The position numbers and the translations under genes are program-made. A stretch of 42,675 nucleotides of DNA from Pseudomonadales bacterium (GTDB lineage Bacteria; Pseudomonadota; Gammaproteobacteria; Pseudomonadales; Azotimanducaceae), in NCBI GenBank assembly GCA_016779385.1, contig JADHNT010000010.1, positions 1-42,675 on the forward strand, written 5' to 3'. The notes beneath the pieces were generated by a model. The model ran no database searches and was not told the DNA's origin. It worked only from the letters and a program-made list of their open reading frames with translations. The first letter of the stretch is position 1; every line of letters begins with the position of its first letter. Below, piece after piece: positions 32,443 to 41,907 of this stretch.

Positions 32443-33489
32443 ATGCGCGCCTTCACGGTTTTCCCGAGGCTGCCGGTGCCCAAGCCCCACGCCCTGCCCA
32501 GCGCGACCATTGATCCTCAGCTTCTCGCTGGCCTCCGGGCCTGCGCCGACGGTGCGCGGCTGGCCATCCTCCGGCTGCTGGCCGAGGACGCTTACAGCGT
32601 CCAGGAGCTCGGCATGATCCTCGGGCTGGGCCAGGCTACGGTGAGTCACCACCTGAAGGCGCTAGGCGATGCAGGGCTCCTTCGGCAGCAGCGGGACGGC
32701 ACGCACCGGTTCTACCGCCGAGCCCAGCGCCCGAGCCCCCCGGGGCCCGGGGATCGGACCGTCGCCACCCTATTTGAAGAGCTGGACGCCGCCCCCCTGG
32801 GCCCGGCCCTCGAGGCTGGGGTGGCCCAGGTCATCGCCGACCGCGGCGCCCGCAGCCGGGCTTTCTTTGAGCGGAATGCTGAAGCCTTTGAAGCGAGCCA
32901 GGATCTTATCGCCCTGCCCGATCGCTACCTGCCAGTGCTGACGGAATGGCTCCCGGCGCGGGGCGCCCAGGCTCTGGAGATTGGCCCGGGGCTCGGCGAG
33001 TTTCTGCCCACACTGCTCAGCCGCTTCGATAAGGTTTGGGCCGTGGATCGATCCGAGGAGATGCTTCGCCGCTGCGCGCAGCGCCTCGCAAAGGACGGCA
33101 ACGCCCTCCCCCACTTCCACTGCGGCGCCTTTGAACAGCTGGGCGCAAACGACGCAGCGGCGAAAGATCAGGGCATCGTGGTGCTCGCCATGGTGCTTCA
33201 TCACAGCCAAACCCCCGCGGCTCTCACCCGGGCAGCAGTGCGGGCCCTCGCGGCCGACGGCGAACTGCTGATTGCCGAGCTAAGCCCCCACGAACAGGCC
33301 TGGGTCGGAGACGCCTGCGGCGATCTCTGGCTCGGGATCGCGCCGGAGGACCAGGACCGCTGGGCCCAGGACGCCGGCGCCCGCTTGCAGGAACGGCAAT
33401 TCCTCACCCTAAGAAACGGATTTCAAATCCACCTTAGCCGCTATGGGCGGCACCCCGAACCCCTCGGCGCCGCCGAAGCAAGGAGATGA
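32443..33489 (+). CDS. sahR: ArsR-family HTH fused to SAM-dependent methyltransferase domain (SahR-like regulator)
   Basis: A 348-residue fusion. Residues 25-95 are an ArsR winged helix ([22 protein letters not shown]), lacking the cysteine metal sites of arsenic sensors. From about 170 a class I methyltransferase fold begins with motif [10 protein letters not shown] (179-187). SahR regulators of proteobacteria have this architecture; they sense S-adenosylhomocysteine with the methyltransferase-like domain and repress SAM-cycle genes such as ahcY. The ahcY gene follows directly, which supports the name. The ATG at 32443 is my choice; a TTG at 32416, immediately after the palindrome, is possible but lacks an RBS. 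Confidence 0.85.
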   Translation: MRAFTVFPRLPVPKPHALPSATIDPQLLAGLRACADGARLAILRLLAEDAYSVQELGMILGLGQATVSHHLKALGDAGLLRQQRDGTHRFYRRAQRPSPPGPGDRTVATLFEELDAAPLGPALEAGVAQVIADRGARSRAFFERNAEAFEASQDLIALPDRYLPVLTEWLPARGAQALEIGPGLGEFLPTLLSRFDKVWAVDRSEEMLRRCAQRLAKDGNALPHFHCGAFEQLGANDAAAKDQGIVVLAMVLHHSQTPAALTRAAVRALAADGELLIAELSPHEQAWVGDACGDLWLGIAPEDQDRWAQDAGARLQERQFLTLRNGFQIHLSRYGRHPEPLGAAEARR

Positions 33490-33491
33490 TG

Positions 33492-34859
33492 ATGAGTTTC
33501 ACCGACTACAAAGTTGCGGACATGAGCCTCGCGGCCTTCGGCCGCCAGGAAATTGAACTAGCGGAAGCGGAAATGCCCGCGCTTATGGCGCTACGCCGCC
33601 GCTACGCGGAAAGCGCGCCCCTCACCGGCGCCCGAATCATTGGCTGCATCCACATGACCGTACAAACGGCCGTACTGATCGAGACCCTCGTGGCCCTCGG
33701 CGCCGAAGTACGCTGGAGCTCCTGCAACATCTTTTCCACTCAGGACCATGCCGCCGCAGCCATCGCCGCTGCGGGCATCCCCGTCTTTGCCTGGAAGGGC
33801 GAGACGGAAGAGGAATACTGGTGGTGCATTGAGCAGACCATCATGAAGGACGGCGCCCCCTGGGAAGCGAACCTGCTGCTCGACGACGGCGGCGACCTCA
33901 CTCAGCGCATTCACGATGCCTACCCCGCCATGCTCGACAGCATCCACGGGATCAGCGAAGAGACCACCACGGGGGTCCACCGCCTTTATGAAATGATGCG
34001 CGAAGGGTCCCTGAAGGTCCCCGCCATCAATGTGAACGATTCCGTCACCAAGTCCAAGAACGACAACAAGTACGGCTGCCGCCATTCCCTCTCCGATGCC
34101 ATCAAGCGCGCCACGGACATGCTCATGTCCGGGAAGAAGGCGCTGGTCGTCGGCTACGGGGACGTAGGTAAGGGCTCGGCCCAGTCCCTCGACGCGGAGA
34201 AGATGATCGTCAAGGTGACGGAAATCGATCCCATCTGCGGCATGCAGGCGTGCATGGACGGCTTTGAGGTAGTGTCCCCCTACAAGGGCGGCCGGAACAC
34301 GGGGCAGCGAGCCGATATCGACGAAGCGCTCCTCGGCAACACGGACATGATTGTCACCACCACGGGCAATGCCAACGTCTGCGATAAGAACATGCTGGCC
34401 GCCGTGAAGGCCGGCGCCGTGGTGTGCAACATCGGTCACTTCGACAACGAAATCGACACCGCTTACATGCGGGAAAACTGGCGCTGGGAAGAAGTGAAGC
34501 CCCAGGTCCATCGCATTTTCCGCAGCGATGACCCTTCGGACTTCATCATCCTCCTGTCAGAAGGGCGCCTCGTGAACCTGGGCAACGCCATGGGCCACCC
34601 CTCCCGGGTCATGGATGGCTCCTTCGCCAACCAGGTCCTCGCGCAGATGCATCTGTTTGATCAGCGCTGGGCCGATCAGGATCCCCAGCAGCGGCCGCCG
34701 ATCAGCGTGGAAGTGCTGCCGAAGCATCTGGATGAAGAAGTGGCGCGCTACATGGTGGAAGGCTTCGGAGGCGTGCTCACGAAGCTGACCACCGAGCAGG
34801 CCGGCTACATCGGGGTGACCACGGAAGGCCCCTACAAGCCTGACTACTACAAGTACTAA
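33492..34859 (+). CDS. ahcY: Adenosylhomocysteinase (SAH hydrolase)
   Basis: A 455-residue SAH hydrolase, converting S-adenosylhomocysteine to adenosine and homocysteine with bound NAD. Conserved blocks are CIHMTVQTA near 52-60, [13 protein letters not shown] around 178-190, [10 protein letters not shown] around 218-227, and the C-terminal KPDYYKY that reaches across the dimer. Three ATGs follow each other; the third (33492) is 6 nt from AAGGAG and is the best start, though 33486 would overlap the regulator stop. It is cotranscribed with the SahR-like gene. Homocysteine feeds methionine synthesis; adenosine could be recycled via the CNT nucleoside pathway. The stop overlaps that of the convergent oxygenase gene (CTAA). 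Confidence 0.97.
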   Translation: MSFTDYKVADMSLAAFGRQEIELAEAEMPALMALRRRYAESAPLTGARIIGCIHMTVQTAVLIETLVALGAEVRWSSCNIFSTQDHAAAAIAAAGIPVFAWKGETEEEYWWCIEQTIMKDGAPWEANLLLDDGGDLTQRIHDAYPAMLDSIHGISEETTTGVHRLYEMMREGSLKVPAINVNDSVTKSKNDNKYGCRHSLSDAIKRATDMLMSGKKALVVGYGDVGKGSAQSLDAEKMIVKVTEIDPICGMQACMDGFEVVSPYKGGRNTGQRADIDEALLGNTDMIVTTTGNANVCDKNMLAAVKAGAVVCNIGHFDNEIDTAYMRENWRWEEVKPQVHRIFRSDDPSDFIILLSEGRLVNLGNAMGHPSRVMDGSFANQVLAQMHLFDQRWADQDPQQRPPISVEVLPKHLDEEVARYMVEGFGGVLTKLTTEQAGYIGVTTEGPYKPDYYKY

Positions 34860-35698
34860 ATTACCCCTAGCTCGCGGAGACGCTGATTCAGATAGCTCTC
34901 CGCGCTATGGCGCGATGACAGCACGACCTCCGGACGGGGATGCAAGAAGAGGGGCAGGGACAAACGCCGCTGCCTCGCCTCTTCCCCCCGGGGGTTTACC
35001 ACCCGATGTACCGTGGACGGGAAGAAGCCGTCCGTAGCCTCCTGCAACATATCCCCCGTGTTCACCACCACGAGCCCCGGCGTACAGGGCACGGACAGCC
35101 AGCGCCCGTCCCGGGCCTTCACCTCAAGCCCTGGCGCACTGGCCGCCGGTAGAATGGTCAGCAGATTGATATCCGCGTGGGCCGCAGCCCGCACGCCTTC
35201 TCCCGCCGTTTCTTCGAGCGGGGGGTAATGAAGAATACGCAGAAGCGACACATCACTGGCTTCAATCATACTCGAGAGGGGTTCGCTAAGCTGCTGCGCA
35301 AGGGATCCGGGAGCGTTCGCCTCCACCCACCCCAGAAGCGTCTGTCCAAGGGCAAGCACGGCTGCGTAGTAGCGCTCCAAATCAGGCCGCAGGGCCTCGG
35401 GGCAGCGTCCCCAGGGGTAGTAATGAAAGTATTCCTTCAGATCCCTCAGCGTCTCCCCTTTGGCGTGCTCCGCCTCGGCGGTGGAGAAGAAACCATCCTG
35501 CCGTTCCCGGTCGTAGCGAAAGGCCGTCTTTTCCGGGCTTTGGAAGAAGGCGAGCCACGCCTCGTAGATCCGGCTGATCGCGTCTTCGTCCAGGGGCGCG
35601 CCCCGGAGCACGGCAAAGCCAATCTCCCGAAGATCCTCGGTGAAGCGCGCCGGCGCATCGGCCGCGGAAAAGTCGATGGGCTTCAACGATGAGGTCAT
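34856..35698 (-). CDS. 2-oxoglutarate/Fe(II)-dependent oxygenase, isopenicillin N synthase-like
   Basis: A 280-residue double-stranded beta-helix oxygenase. Iron ligands are His174-x-Asp176 (HADINLL) and His231 (STVHRVV); Arg245-x-Ser247 would bind 2-oxoglutarate. An N-terminal DIOX_N-type segment (FAVLRGAPL) precedes. Such enzymes hydroxylate or otherwise oxidise small molecules; the substrate cannot be inferred from sequence. The frame runs to 35863, but the ATG at 35698 overlaps the transporter stop (ATGA) and gives a normal length. Third gene of the exonuclease-transporter-oxygenase operon; a nucleoside or base derivative imported by the transporter is one possible substrate. Confidence 0.88.
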   Translation of the reverse strand: MTSSLKPIDFSAADAPARFTEDLREIGFAVLRGAPLDEDAISRIYEAWLAFFQSPEKTAFRYDRERQDGFFSTAEAEHAKGETLRDLKEYFHYYPWGRCPEALRPDLERYYAAVLALGQTLLGWVEANAPGSLAQQLSEPLSSMIEASDVSLLRILHYPPLEETAGEGVRAAAHADINLLTILPAASAPGLEVKARDGRWLSVPCTPGLVVVNTGDMLQEATDGFFPSTVHRVVNPRGEEARQRRLSLPLFLHPRPEVVLSSRHSAESYLNQRLRELGVI

Positions 35699-36942
35699 AG
35701 GCCGAGGTAAAACCCGGCGAGGGCCGCGCTCATGAGATTGGCCAGGGTAGCCGCAAGCAAGGCCCGGAATCCAAAGCGAGCGATGTCCTCGCGGCGGTTC
35801 GGCGCCACGGACCCGAGCCCTCCGAGCAGAATGGCAATGGAAGAAAAGTTCGCAAAGCCGCAAAGGGCGAAGGTGATGATGGCCTGGGTAAGGGGCGCGA
35901 AGGCAGCGCGCTGCTCCGTGAAGGACAGGTAGGCCACAAACTCATTGAGCACGAGCTTCTGCCCGATAAAGCTCCCCGCGGCCTCCGCCTCTGCCCATGG
36001 CACGCCGAGCAGCCAAGCAAGAGGCTGGAAGACCCAGCCGAGGATGAGTTCAAGGGTTAGCTCGGGGTAGCCGATCAAGCCCCCAAGCGCCCCCAAAAGG
36101 CCGTTGACCATGGCCATAAGGGCAATAAAGGCCACGAGCATGGCGCCCACGGCCAGAGCGATGTGCATCCCCGAGAGCGCCCCGGAGGCCGCGGCGTCGA
36201 AGAGGTTCACGCTCTTCATGCTTTCGAGATCATCGAGCTCCGCGAGATCGTTCTTCGGCTGCTCCGTTTCCGGCATCACCATCTTCGCCATGAGCAACCC
36301 CCCGGGAGCAGCCATGAAGCACGCGGCGATGAGATATTTGAGCTCAATCCCCATGGCGGCGTAGCCCGCCATGACAGACCCCGCAATGCTCGCCAGGCCG
36401 CCGACCATGATGGCGAAGAGCTCGGAGGCGGTCATGGTGGGAATGAAGGGTCGAGCCACCAGGGGAGCTTCCGCCTGCCCCACGAAGACGTTCGCTGCGG
36501 CGGAGAGGGATTCGGGACGGCTGGTGCCCAGGACTCGCTGCAGAGCGCCCCCAAGAAGGCGAATGGTCCAGCCCATGATGCCGAGGTGGTAGAGCACGGA
36601 GACCAGCGCGGAAAAAATCACGATCACGGGCAGGACATTCACGGCAAAGATGGGGGCGAAGCCCTTGGCTTCCACGGAGGCCGCGAGGGACCCCATGGCG
36701 CCGTTCGCGGACCACCCAAACATAAACTCGATGCCTTCCCGGCTGTAGGCCAGCACCTGCCCCACTCCGGCAGAGACGGCTTCCAGGGTGGCAATGCCCG
36801 AGGGCATGGCGAGTACCCAGCCGCCGATGAGCGCTTGCAAGAAAAGGGCCCCAAGGACCGTACGCCAGGCGATGGCCCGGCGGTTTGTGGATAGCAACCA
36901 GGCCAGGGCCAGGAGCACCACGACCCCCAGTAAGCTCATCAC
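35695..36942 (-). CDS. Concentrative nucleoside transporter (CNT/NupC family)
   Basis: A 415-residue inner-membrane transporter with about 10-12 hydrophobic segments. The CNT signatures are [14 protein letters not shown] (near 178), [11 protein letters not shown] (near 332) and [17 protein letters not shown] (near 362). It imports nucleosides with protons or sodium. The start is GTG at 36942 (GTGA overlap with the exonuclease stop) or the adjacent ATG at 36939. It is translationally coupled to both neighbours, which links DNA/RNA turnover, nucleoside uptake and an oxygenase. Confidence 0.92.
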   Translation of the reverse strand: MMSLLGVVVLLALAWLLSTNRRAIAWRTVLGALFLQALIGGWVLAMPSGIATLEAVSAGVGQVLAYSREGIEFMFGWSANGAMGSLAASVEAKGFAPIFAVNVLPVIVIFSALVSVLYHLGIMGWTIRLLGGALQRVLGTSRPESLSAAANVFVGQAEAPLVARPFIPTMTASELFAIMVGGLASIAGSVMAGYAAMGIELKYLIAACFMAAPGGLLMAKMVMPETEQPKNDLAELDDLESMKSVNLFDAAASGALSGMHIALAVGAMLVAFIALMAMVNGLLGALGGLIGYPELTLELILGWVFQPLAWLLGVPWAEAEAAGSFIGQKLVLNEFVAYLSFTEQRAAFAPLTQAIITFALCGFANFSSIAILLGGLGSVAPNRREDIARFGFRALLAATLANLMSAALAGFYLGL

Positions 36943-37490
36943 GAGGCGGATCCTTCGTTTAAGGGCGGCGGGCCTTCAAGAGCCCAGAGTTCGAGCACGC
37001 TGGCTTGCAAAAGCTTCGCATCGTGCTCAGCGCGATGGGTGGCCTTCCCTAGGCGGGCTTCGGCCTGGGACCGGGCGATGGCCCAGGTAGGCAAGGCCGT
37101 CTCCACAATCAAATTTCGAACCGTGTCGATCCGGAAGTGCTGACTGAGCCCCGCGGCATCGAAAAGCCGCGCCACCCAGGCCGCGTCAAAGCCCCAGGCA
37201 TCGCTGTACACCCGATTGCCCGCGAGCTGGGCATTCAGCAAGGCGGCCACTTCCAGCACCGGGCGCCCCTCGGCGAGGAGCTTCGCCCGGGGAAGGCCGT
37301 GGATCCGCTCCGCCCCCTCATCCCAGTGGGTCCAGTCGGGCTCCGGCCGGAGCAGATAGGCCACGGAGGTGCCATCGGGAAAGGCCAGGCCAATTTCGAT
37401 GGGATAGCTACCCCGGCCGAAGCCCGACGCCTCCACATCCAACATAATGGGCGAGGGGCGCCCTGCGCCCTGACCGTCCCCGTGTTTCAT
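36939..37490 (-). CDS. DEDDh 3'-5' exonuclease (DnaQ-like fold)
   Basis: A 183-residue exonuclease domain. The acidic set is complete: Asp18 and Glu20 (MLDVEASG), Asp97 (SDAWGFD), and His152 with Asp157 (HRAEHD), the DEDDh pattern that binds two metal ions. It resembles the stand-alone exonuclease group related to RNase T and DnaQ; RNA or DNA substrate is not determined. The ATG at 37490 is 27-32 nt downstream of a -10-like TACAAT on this strand, giving a short leader. First gene of the operon with the transporter and oxygenase. Confidence 0.88.
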   Translation of the reverse strand: MKHGDGQGAGRPSPIMLDVEASGFGRGSYPIEIGLAFPDGTSVAYLLRPEPDWTHWDEGAERIHGLPRAKLLAEGRPVLEVAALLNAQLAGNRVYSDAWGFDAAWVARLFDAAGLSQHFRIDTVRNLIVETALPTWAIARSQAEARLGKATHRAEHDAKLLQASVLELWALEGPPPLNEGSAS

Positions 37491-37516
37491 CGCACGCGCC
37501 TCTTTATTCTTTGCGC

Positions 37517-37522
37517 ATTGTA
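37517..37522 (-). promoter_or_regulatory. -10-like hexamer for the exonuclease operon
   Basis: Minus-strand TACAAT, ending 26 nt before the ATG at 37490, with a weak -35 (GTGCCT) 17 nt upstream. The spacing to the start codon agrees with a leader of about 20 nt. Confidence 0.4.
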
Positions 37523-37578
37523 GCCTGCCCCCCGGCTCCAGGCACGACCGCTGGCTGAAAAAGCGCTAGCGCCCAAGG

Positions 37579-37584
37579 TACACT
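37579..37584 (+). promoter_or_regulatory. -10-like hexamer for the mtnBDC operon
   Basis: TACACT lies 32 nt before the GTG of mtnB, just after the palindrome GCGCTAGCGC (37563-37572), which may be a regulatory site. The -35 is not clear. Confidence 0.4.
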
Positions 37585-37616
37585 CGCCCCCTGTTCGCCC
37601 TTGGCGGAGGATTTCT

Positions 37617-38273
37617 GTGCTGAGCCCTAAGCTTCCCGGCCCGCTTTTGCGCTACTACGGTGCCCAGGCCCTGAGCCCGGTCGCAGAGCGGTTCTATGGC
37701 CGGCGCTGGACCCCTGCCACGAGCAGCAATCTGTCCCTTCGCGTCGACGACAATCGCGCCCTGGTGACGGCCTCCGGGGGGCACAAACGCTTTCTGACCG
37801 GCGACGCCCTCATGCTCATGGGGCTCGATGGCACCGTTCTCGATGGCGCCGAGGGCGCCAAGCCCTCTGCCGAGGCCGCGCTCCACCTCGCGCTCTACAC
37901 GCGCGATCGCGGCCTCGGGGCCGTGCTCCACGCCCATGCCCCCAGCACCGTGATCTGGACTGGGCGGTACCCGGACGCCGGTGCCGTCGAGCTCGCCGAC
38001 GCCGAGCTGCTAAAGGCCTTCCCCGGGGTGCCTACCCACGAAAGCCATCAGGCCATTCCCGTAGTGCCCAACAGCCAGAACATGATGGAAATCGACAATG
38101 CCGTGGTGGCCGCCCAGGGCGGGCTCCCCGGCGCGCCCCCGGCCTACCTGATCCAAGGCCACGGTGCCTACGTCTGGGGGGCCTCCCTTTTCGACGCAGA
38201 GCGCCACATGGAGGCGCTCGTGTCCCTACTGGATCACGCCCTTTCCCTGCCCAGCCCGGAGGCCTCGACATGA
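37617..38273 (+). CDS. mtnB: Methylthioribulose-1-phosphate dehydratase
   Basis: A 218-residue class II aldolase-fold enzyme that dehydrates methylthioribulose-1-phosphate to 2,3-diketo-5-methylthiopentyl-1-phosphate in the methionine salvage pathway. WTPATSSNLS near residues 31-40 and the zinc ligands His105 and His107 (LHAHAPS) are diagnostic for MtnB. Start GTG at 37617 after GGCGGAGG. It overlaps mtnD by ATGA and leads the mtnB-mtnD-mtnC operon. The upstream steps (MtnN/MtnP, MtnA) are not in the window. Confidence 0.95.
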   Translation: MLSPKLPGPLLRYYGAQALSPVAERFYGRRWTPATSSNLSLRVDDNRALVTASGGHKRFLTGDALMLMGLDGTVLDGAEGAKPSAEAALHLALYTRDRGLGAVLHAHAPSTVIWTGRYPDAGAVELADAELLKAFPGVPTHESHQAIPVVPNSQNMMEIDNAVVAAQGGLPGAPPAYLIQGHGAYVWGASLFDAERHMEALVSLLDHALSLPSPEAST

Positions 38274-38821
38274 GCCGACTCAGAATCTTTGACGATCAAA
38301 ACGGCGCCCAACCCCTAGCGGAGCACAGCGATCCTGGCGCCATCGCTCGAGTCCTCGCGCCCCACGGCGTCCACTTTGAGCGCTGGCCCACCCACGACGA
38401 CATCGCCGCCGGTGCCACCCAGGATGTGGTTCTGGCCCGCTATGAGGCAGAAATCACGCGGATCATGGCAGACGGCGGTTACCAAAGCTGCGATGTGGTC
38501 AGCATGACGCCGAGCAATCCCGCTGCAAGCGAAGCCCGAGGCAAATTCCTGGCGGAACACACTCACGCCGAGGACGAAGTCCGCTTCTTCGTTGACGGAT
38601 CGGGGCTCTTTACCCTGCACCTGGGGGCGCAGGTCTTTGAGGTGCTCTGCGAGCGGGGGGATTTCCTGACCGTGCCCGCCCTCACCAAGCACTGGTTTGA
38701 CATGGGGCCTACGCCCCACTTCCTGGCCATCCGCATCTTCTCCAACTCCGAAGGCTGGATAGCGAACTTCACGGGCAGCCCCATCGCCGAGCAGTTCCCG
38801 CGATATGAGGCGCGCGCATGA
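38270..38821 (+). CDS. mtnD: Acireductone dioxygenase
   Basis: A 183-residue cupin enzyme. Metal ligands His97, His99, Glu103 and His141 match the Klebsiella enzyme positions within one residue. With Fe it gives the methionine precursor ketomethylthiobutyrate and formate; with Ni it makes methylthiopropionate, CO and formate. The bound metal cannot be read from sequence. Both ends overlap neighbours by ATGA (mtnB, mtnC). The transaminase expected to use its product is encoded at 30079-31260. Confidence 0.96.
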   Translation: MSRLRIFDDQNGAQPLAEHSDPGAIARVLAPHGVHFERWPTHDDIAAGATQDVVLARYEAEITRIMADGGYQSCDVVSMTPSNPAASEARGKFLAEHTHAEDEVRFFVDGSGLFTLHLGAQVFEVLCERGDFLTVPALTKHWFDMGPTPHFLAIRIFSNSEGWIANFTGSPIAEQFPRYEARA

Positions 38822-39528
38822 CCCTGAAGGCCGTCGTCACCGACATCGAAGGAACCACCAGCAGCATTCGCTTCGTTCATGAGGTGCTATTTCCCTACGC
38901 GAGAAACATGCTCGGGCCCTTTCTAAAAGCCCGCGAAGGCGAGCGCGAGGTCCGAGATATTCGAGCGGCGGTGGCCGAGGAAGCTAGCGTGGACGCTGCG
39001 GATCTGGACGCCGTGGTGGCCGCCCTCGAGCGCTTCATTGACGAAGACCGAAAGTGGACGCCTCTGAAAACGCTCCAAGGCCTGATGTGGGCCCAGGGCT
39101 ACGCTGAGGGCGCTCTCAAGGGGCACATCTACGAGGATGCGGTTACGGCACTGAAGCGCTGGCACGACGCGGGCCTTGCGCTGTATGTCTACTCTTCCGG
39201 ATCCGTAGCCGCGCAGCAGCTCCTCTTCGGCCATAGCCTGGCCGGGGATCTCACCCCGCTCTTCTCGGGCTACTTCGATACCCGGGTAGGGCCTAAGCGC
39301 ACCCTGGGAAGCTATCAGGCCATCGCCGCCACCCTAGAGCTGCCTGGGGACGCCATCATGTTTCTGTCGGATGTGGTCGAAGAGCTGGATGCCGCTCGGG
39401 CGGCGGGGCTAAAAACGGCCCTTCTGGTGCGACCAGAAGACAGTGCGCTGGATCTGGCCCGGGCAGCGGAGACCACCCACCTCGCCGTGGCCCGCATGAC
39501 TGATTTGCCCCTCGAGCGCCTCGCCTAG
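38818..39528 (+). CDS. mtnC: Enolase-phosphatase E1
   Basis: A 236-residue HAD-superfamily bifunctional enzyme that enolises and then dephosphorylates the MtnB product. The HAD motif I is V-V-T-D9-I-E11-G-T-T-S-S-I, motif II VYSSGS near residue 123, and SDVVEELDAAR near 179 holds motif IV aspartates. It overlaps mtnD by ATGA. Its stop shares CTAG with the stop of convergent yaiI, closing the operon. Confidence 0.96.
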   Translation: MTLKAVVTDIEGTTSSIRFVHEVLFPYARNMLGPFLKAREGEREVRDIRAAVAEEASVDAADLDAVVAALERFIDEDRKWTPLKTLQGLMWAQGYAEGALKGHIYEDAVTALKRWHDAGLALYVYSSGSVAAQQLLFGHSLAGDLTPLFSGYFDTRVGPKRTLGSYQAIAATLELPGDAIMFLSDVVEELDAARAAGLKTALLVRPEDSALDLARAAETTHLAVARMTDLPLERLA

Positions 39529-39995
39529 AGCCCGGCGACCCGGAGGGATGCGGTCAGCAGCTTATCGAAGCTGTTCGAGAAGGCCTGCTTGTCCCGGTCA
39601 TCAAAGGGCGGCGGACCGCCCCCAGCGAGCCCGGCCCCCCGCGCCTCCTCCATGAAGTTCCGCTGGGATACGCGGGTCCCGATATTTTCCCGATCGAAGA
39701 TCTCCCCCCGGGGATTGGTCACCCGAGCGCCCTTCGTTACCAGCCGCTCCGCGAGCAGGATGTCCTGGGTGACCACCACGTCGCCGGCGGCGACCTCCTC
39801 GGCAATGGCATCGTCCGCCGCATCAAAGCCGGCGGCCACGGTGCGAGAACTGATAAAGCGCCCGCGAGGCACATTGATCGGGGACGCGGCCACGAAGATG
39901 GTGCGCACCTGGCGCCGCTCCGCAGCCCGGCAAATCACGTCCCGGACCGGGCGCGGGCAGGCGTCGGCATCCACCCAAACGGTAGGGGCACTCAT
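39525..39995 (-). CDS. yaiI: YaiI/YqxD family protein (DUF188)
   Basis: A 156-residue DUF188 protein. WVDADACPRPVRDVICRAA at the N terminus and GDVVVTQDILLAERLV near residue 80 are the family's PIN-like acidic motifs, so a nuclease role has been proposed for the fold, but no activity is established. The ATG at 39995 overlaps the upstream hydrolase stop (ATGA); the frame extends to 40046 inside that gene. The two form an operon. Confidence 0.92.
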   Translation of the reverse strand: MSAPTVWVDADACPRPVRDVICRAAERRQVRTIFVAASPINVPRGRFISSRTVAAGFDAADDAIAEEVAAGDVVVTQDILLAERLVTKGARVTNPRGEIFDRENIGTRVSQRNFMEEARGAGLAGGGPPPFDDRDKQAFSNSFDKLLTASLRVAGL

Positions 39996-40915
39996 GGGCC
40001 AGCCCCGGGGGTTGGCGCCTGGCGATCGGGGCGCGAATGACGCCACTCCGCCAGCAGCATGCGCAGCGCCGCCACGAAGGCGAGGGGCTGATCCAGGAAG
40101 ACGTGGTGCTGCGCCTCGGGCAGGGCCATGAAGGGCACGGACTCGTCGAGCACCTTGAACATGTAGTCGGCGATCTCCTGGTCAAAGAGGTAGGAGTCGT
40201 CGCCGTACATGACCGCCACCCGGCACGGAAGGCGCTGTAGATCCTCACCGCGATTCTCGAAGCGCAGCTTTTCAAACATGCGATCGTCGAATTTCCAGCT
40301 GAAACCGCCCGGCACCTCCGTCACGGAGTGTTCAGCGATATAGCGAAGGATGTAGCCGTTTTCGCAATCCTGGGGCGGCATGAGGCGGAAGCGGCCCTCT
40401 GCCGTGGCCCGATCCGGATAAACGCGCTTGGCTCGAATAGGAGAACGCTTTGGATCCCGTTCCCAGGCGTAATCCGGGGGGCGTACGGGGGAATCAACGA
40501 GCACCACACCTCCAAGCTCATGGCCAAAGCGAAGTGCAGTCTGAATAGTGACAAAGCCCCCAAAGCTGTGACCCACGACGATAGTGTCGGTGCCAAAGCC
40601 CGCATGCTTCGCCACGGCCATGACCTCGTCGGCGAACAGCTCAGGGCTGTAATGCTCCCGATGCCCAGAGTCACCCATACCTGATAAATCCAGGGCCGCC
40701 ACGCGATACTCCTTCAAAAAGAAGGGGGCGATGAAGCGCCACCAGTGGGCATGGGCGCCATTACCATGAACCAGCACAAGGCCCGGAAGCGTTTCCCGCT
40801 CCGCCCAGTGCAAATAATGGATGGGCGTTTCCGCCACCGTGACTTCCCGATCCTCGAAGGGCGCCTTCAGAGCCCGGCGAAACCATCCCGGAGCCTCACT
40901 GTCTTGCTGGGTCAT
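39992..40915 (-). CDS. Alpha/beta hydrolase (2 of 2)
   Basis: A 307-residue alpha/beta hydrolase. HGNGAHAHWW (50-59) forms the oxyanion region, the nucleophile is Ser117 in VGHSFGGF, and the terminal His is in EAQHHVFLDQP near residue 281. DLSGMGDSGHR is typical of the epoxide hydrolase/esterase-like group. Cytoplasmic, no signal peptide. Divergent from tesB across 107 bp; it precedes yaiI. A substrate cannot be assigned. Confidence 0.87.
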   Translation of the reverse strand: MTQQDSEAPGWFRRALKAPFEDREVTVAETPIHYLHWAERETLPGLVLVHGNGAHAHWWRFIAPFFLKEYRVAALDLSGMGDSGHREHYSPELFADEVMAVAKHAGFGTDTIVVGHSFGGFVTIQTALRFGHELGGVVLVDSPVRPPDYAWERDPKRSPIRAKRVYPDRATAEGRFRLMPPQDCENGYILRYIAEHSVTEVPGGFSWKFDDRMFEKLRFENRGEDLQRLPCRVAVMYGDDSYLFDQEIADYMFKVLDESVPFMALPEAQHHVFLDQPLAFVAALRMLLAEWRHSRPDRQAPTPGAGP

Positions 40916-40986
40916 GCCACTGCTCCCATTGCCTGACCACCAGTTTACCGCGCTCCCGGGGGACTGGCGCAGCCCGCCGCGCCCCG

Positions 40987-40992
40987 TACAAT
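40987..40992 (+). promoter_or_regulatory. -10-like hexamer for the tesB-nadK operon
   Basis: TACAAT ends 30 nt before the tesB ATG, giving a leader of about 24 nt that includes the GCGAGGTG ribosome-binding region. The candidate -35 17 nt upstream (CTGGCG) is poor. Confidence 0.42.
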
Positions 40993-41022
40993 CCCTCCTC
41001 CCCCACCCGGGCGAGGTGCGAC

Positions 41023-41907
41023 ATGACCGAACGGCTTGATGAACTCCTCCTGGTCCTCGATCTTGAGGAGCTGGAAATCAATCATTACCGAGGCATAAGC
41101 CCCAACGACGCGTGGCAAAGGGTCTACGGGGGACAGGTGCTCGGGCAAGCCCTCGTGGCTGCGTCCCGCACCGTAGACGACACCGCTCGCAGCGCCCACT
41201 CCCTTCACGCCTATTTCCTGCGCCCAGGGGACCCAAACCATCCCATTTTGTACACCGTGGACCGCATTCGGGACGGCCGCTCCTTTACCACCCGTCGCGT
41301 AGTGGCCATTCAGCACGGCCGCCCCATGTTCAACATGTCCATCTCTTTTCAGAGGGACGAGCCGGGGCTTGAGCACGCCTTTGCCATGCCTGAGGATATC
41401 CCTGATCCGGAAAGCCTGACCCCGGAGCGGGAGCTCCGCCGTCAGCACGGGGAGGCGGCGGGGCTCGATCCCGAGATGCTGTCCCAATTCACCCGAGAAC
41501 GCCCTATCGAGTACCGGGCGCTGAATCCGCAAAACGATTTTAAGCCGGAAAAACGGTCGCCCACACAAATGGGCTGGATGCGGGTGAGCGAACCCATGGC
41601 AGACGATCTTCGCCTGCACCAATGCGCCCTTGCCTACCTATCGGACTGGACCCTGCTGGACACCTGCACCTGGCCGCACGGCGTATCTTTCATGCAGCCG
41701 AACTTCCAAACCGCCAGCCTAGATCATGCCATGTGGTTCCACGGCCCCTTTCGCGCTGACGAATGGCTTCTATACGTGCAAGATAGTCCGGCCGCCGGGG
41801 GTGCCCGAGGGTTCAACCGCGGTCTCATTTACAGCCAGGACGGCGCGCTGGTGGCGTCCGTGGCCCAAGAAGGCCTTATTCGCCTCCACGGGGACGCCAA
41901 ATCATGA
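41023..41907 (+). CDS. tesB: Acyl-CoA thioesterase II
   Basis: A 294-residue double-hotdog thioesterase releasing free fatty acid and CoA. Conserved stretches are [13 protein letters not shown] (near residue 36), [11 protein letters not shown] (near 60), RTRRVVA-type [12 protein letters not shown] (near 86), and [18 protein letters not shown] (near 235), which holds the catalytic Asp region of the second hotdog. The stop overlaps nadK by ATGA, an odd pairing of lipid and NADP metabolism. Confidence 0.95.
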   Translation: MTERLDELLLVLDLEELEINHYRGISPNDAWQRVYGGQVLGQALVAASRTVDDTARSAHSLHAYFLRPGDPNHPILYTVDRIRDGRSFTTRRVVAIQHGRPMFNMSISFQRDEPGLEHAFAMPEDIPDPESLTPERELRRQHGEAAGLDPEMLSQFTRERPIEYRALNPQNDFKPEKRSPTQMGWMRVSEPMADDLRLHQCALAYLSDWTLLDTCTWPHGVSFMQPNFQTASLDHAMWFHGPFRADEWLLYVQDSPAAGGARGFNRGLIYSQDGALVASVAQEGLIRLHGDAKS

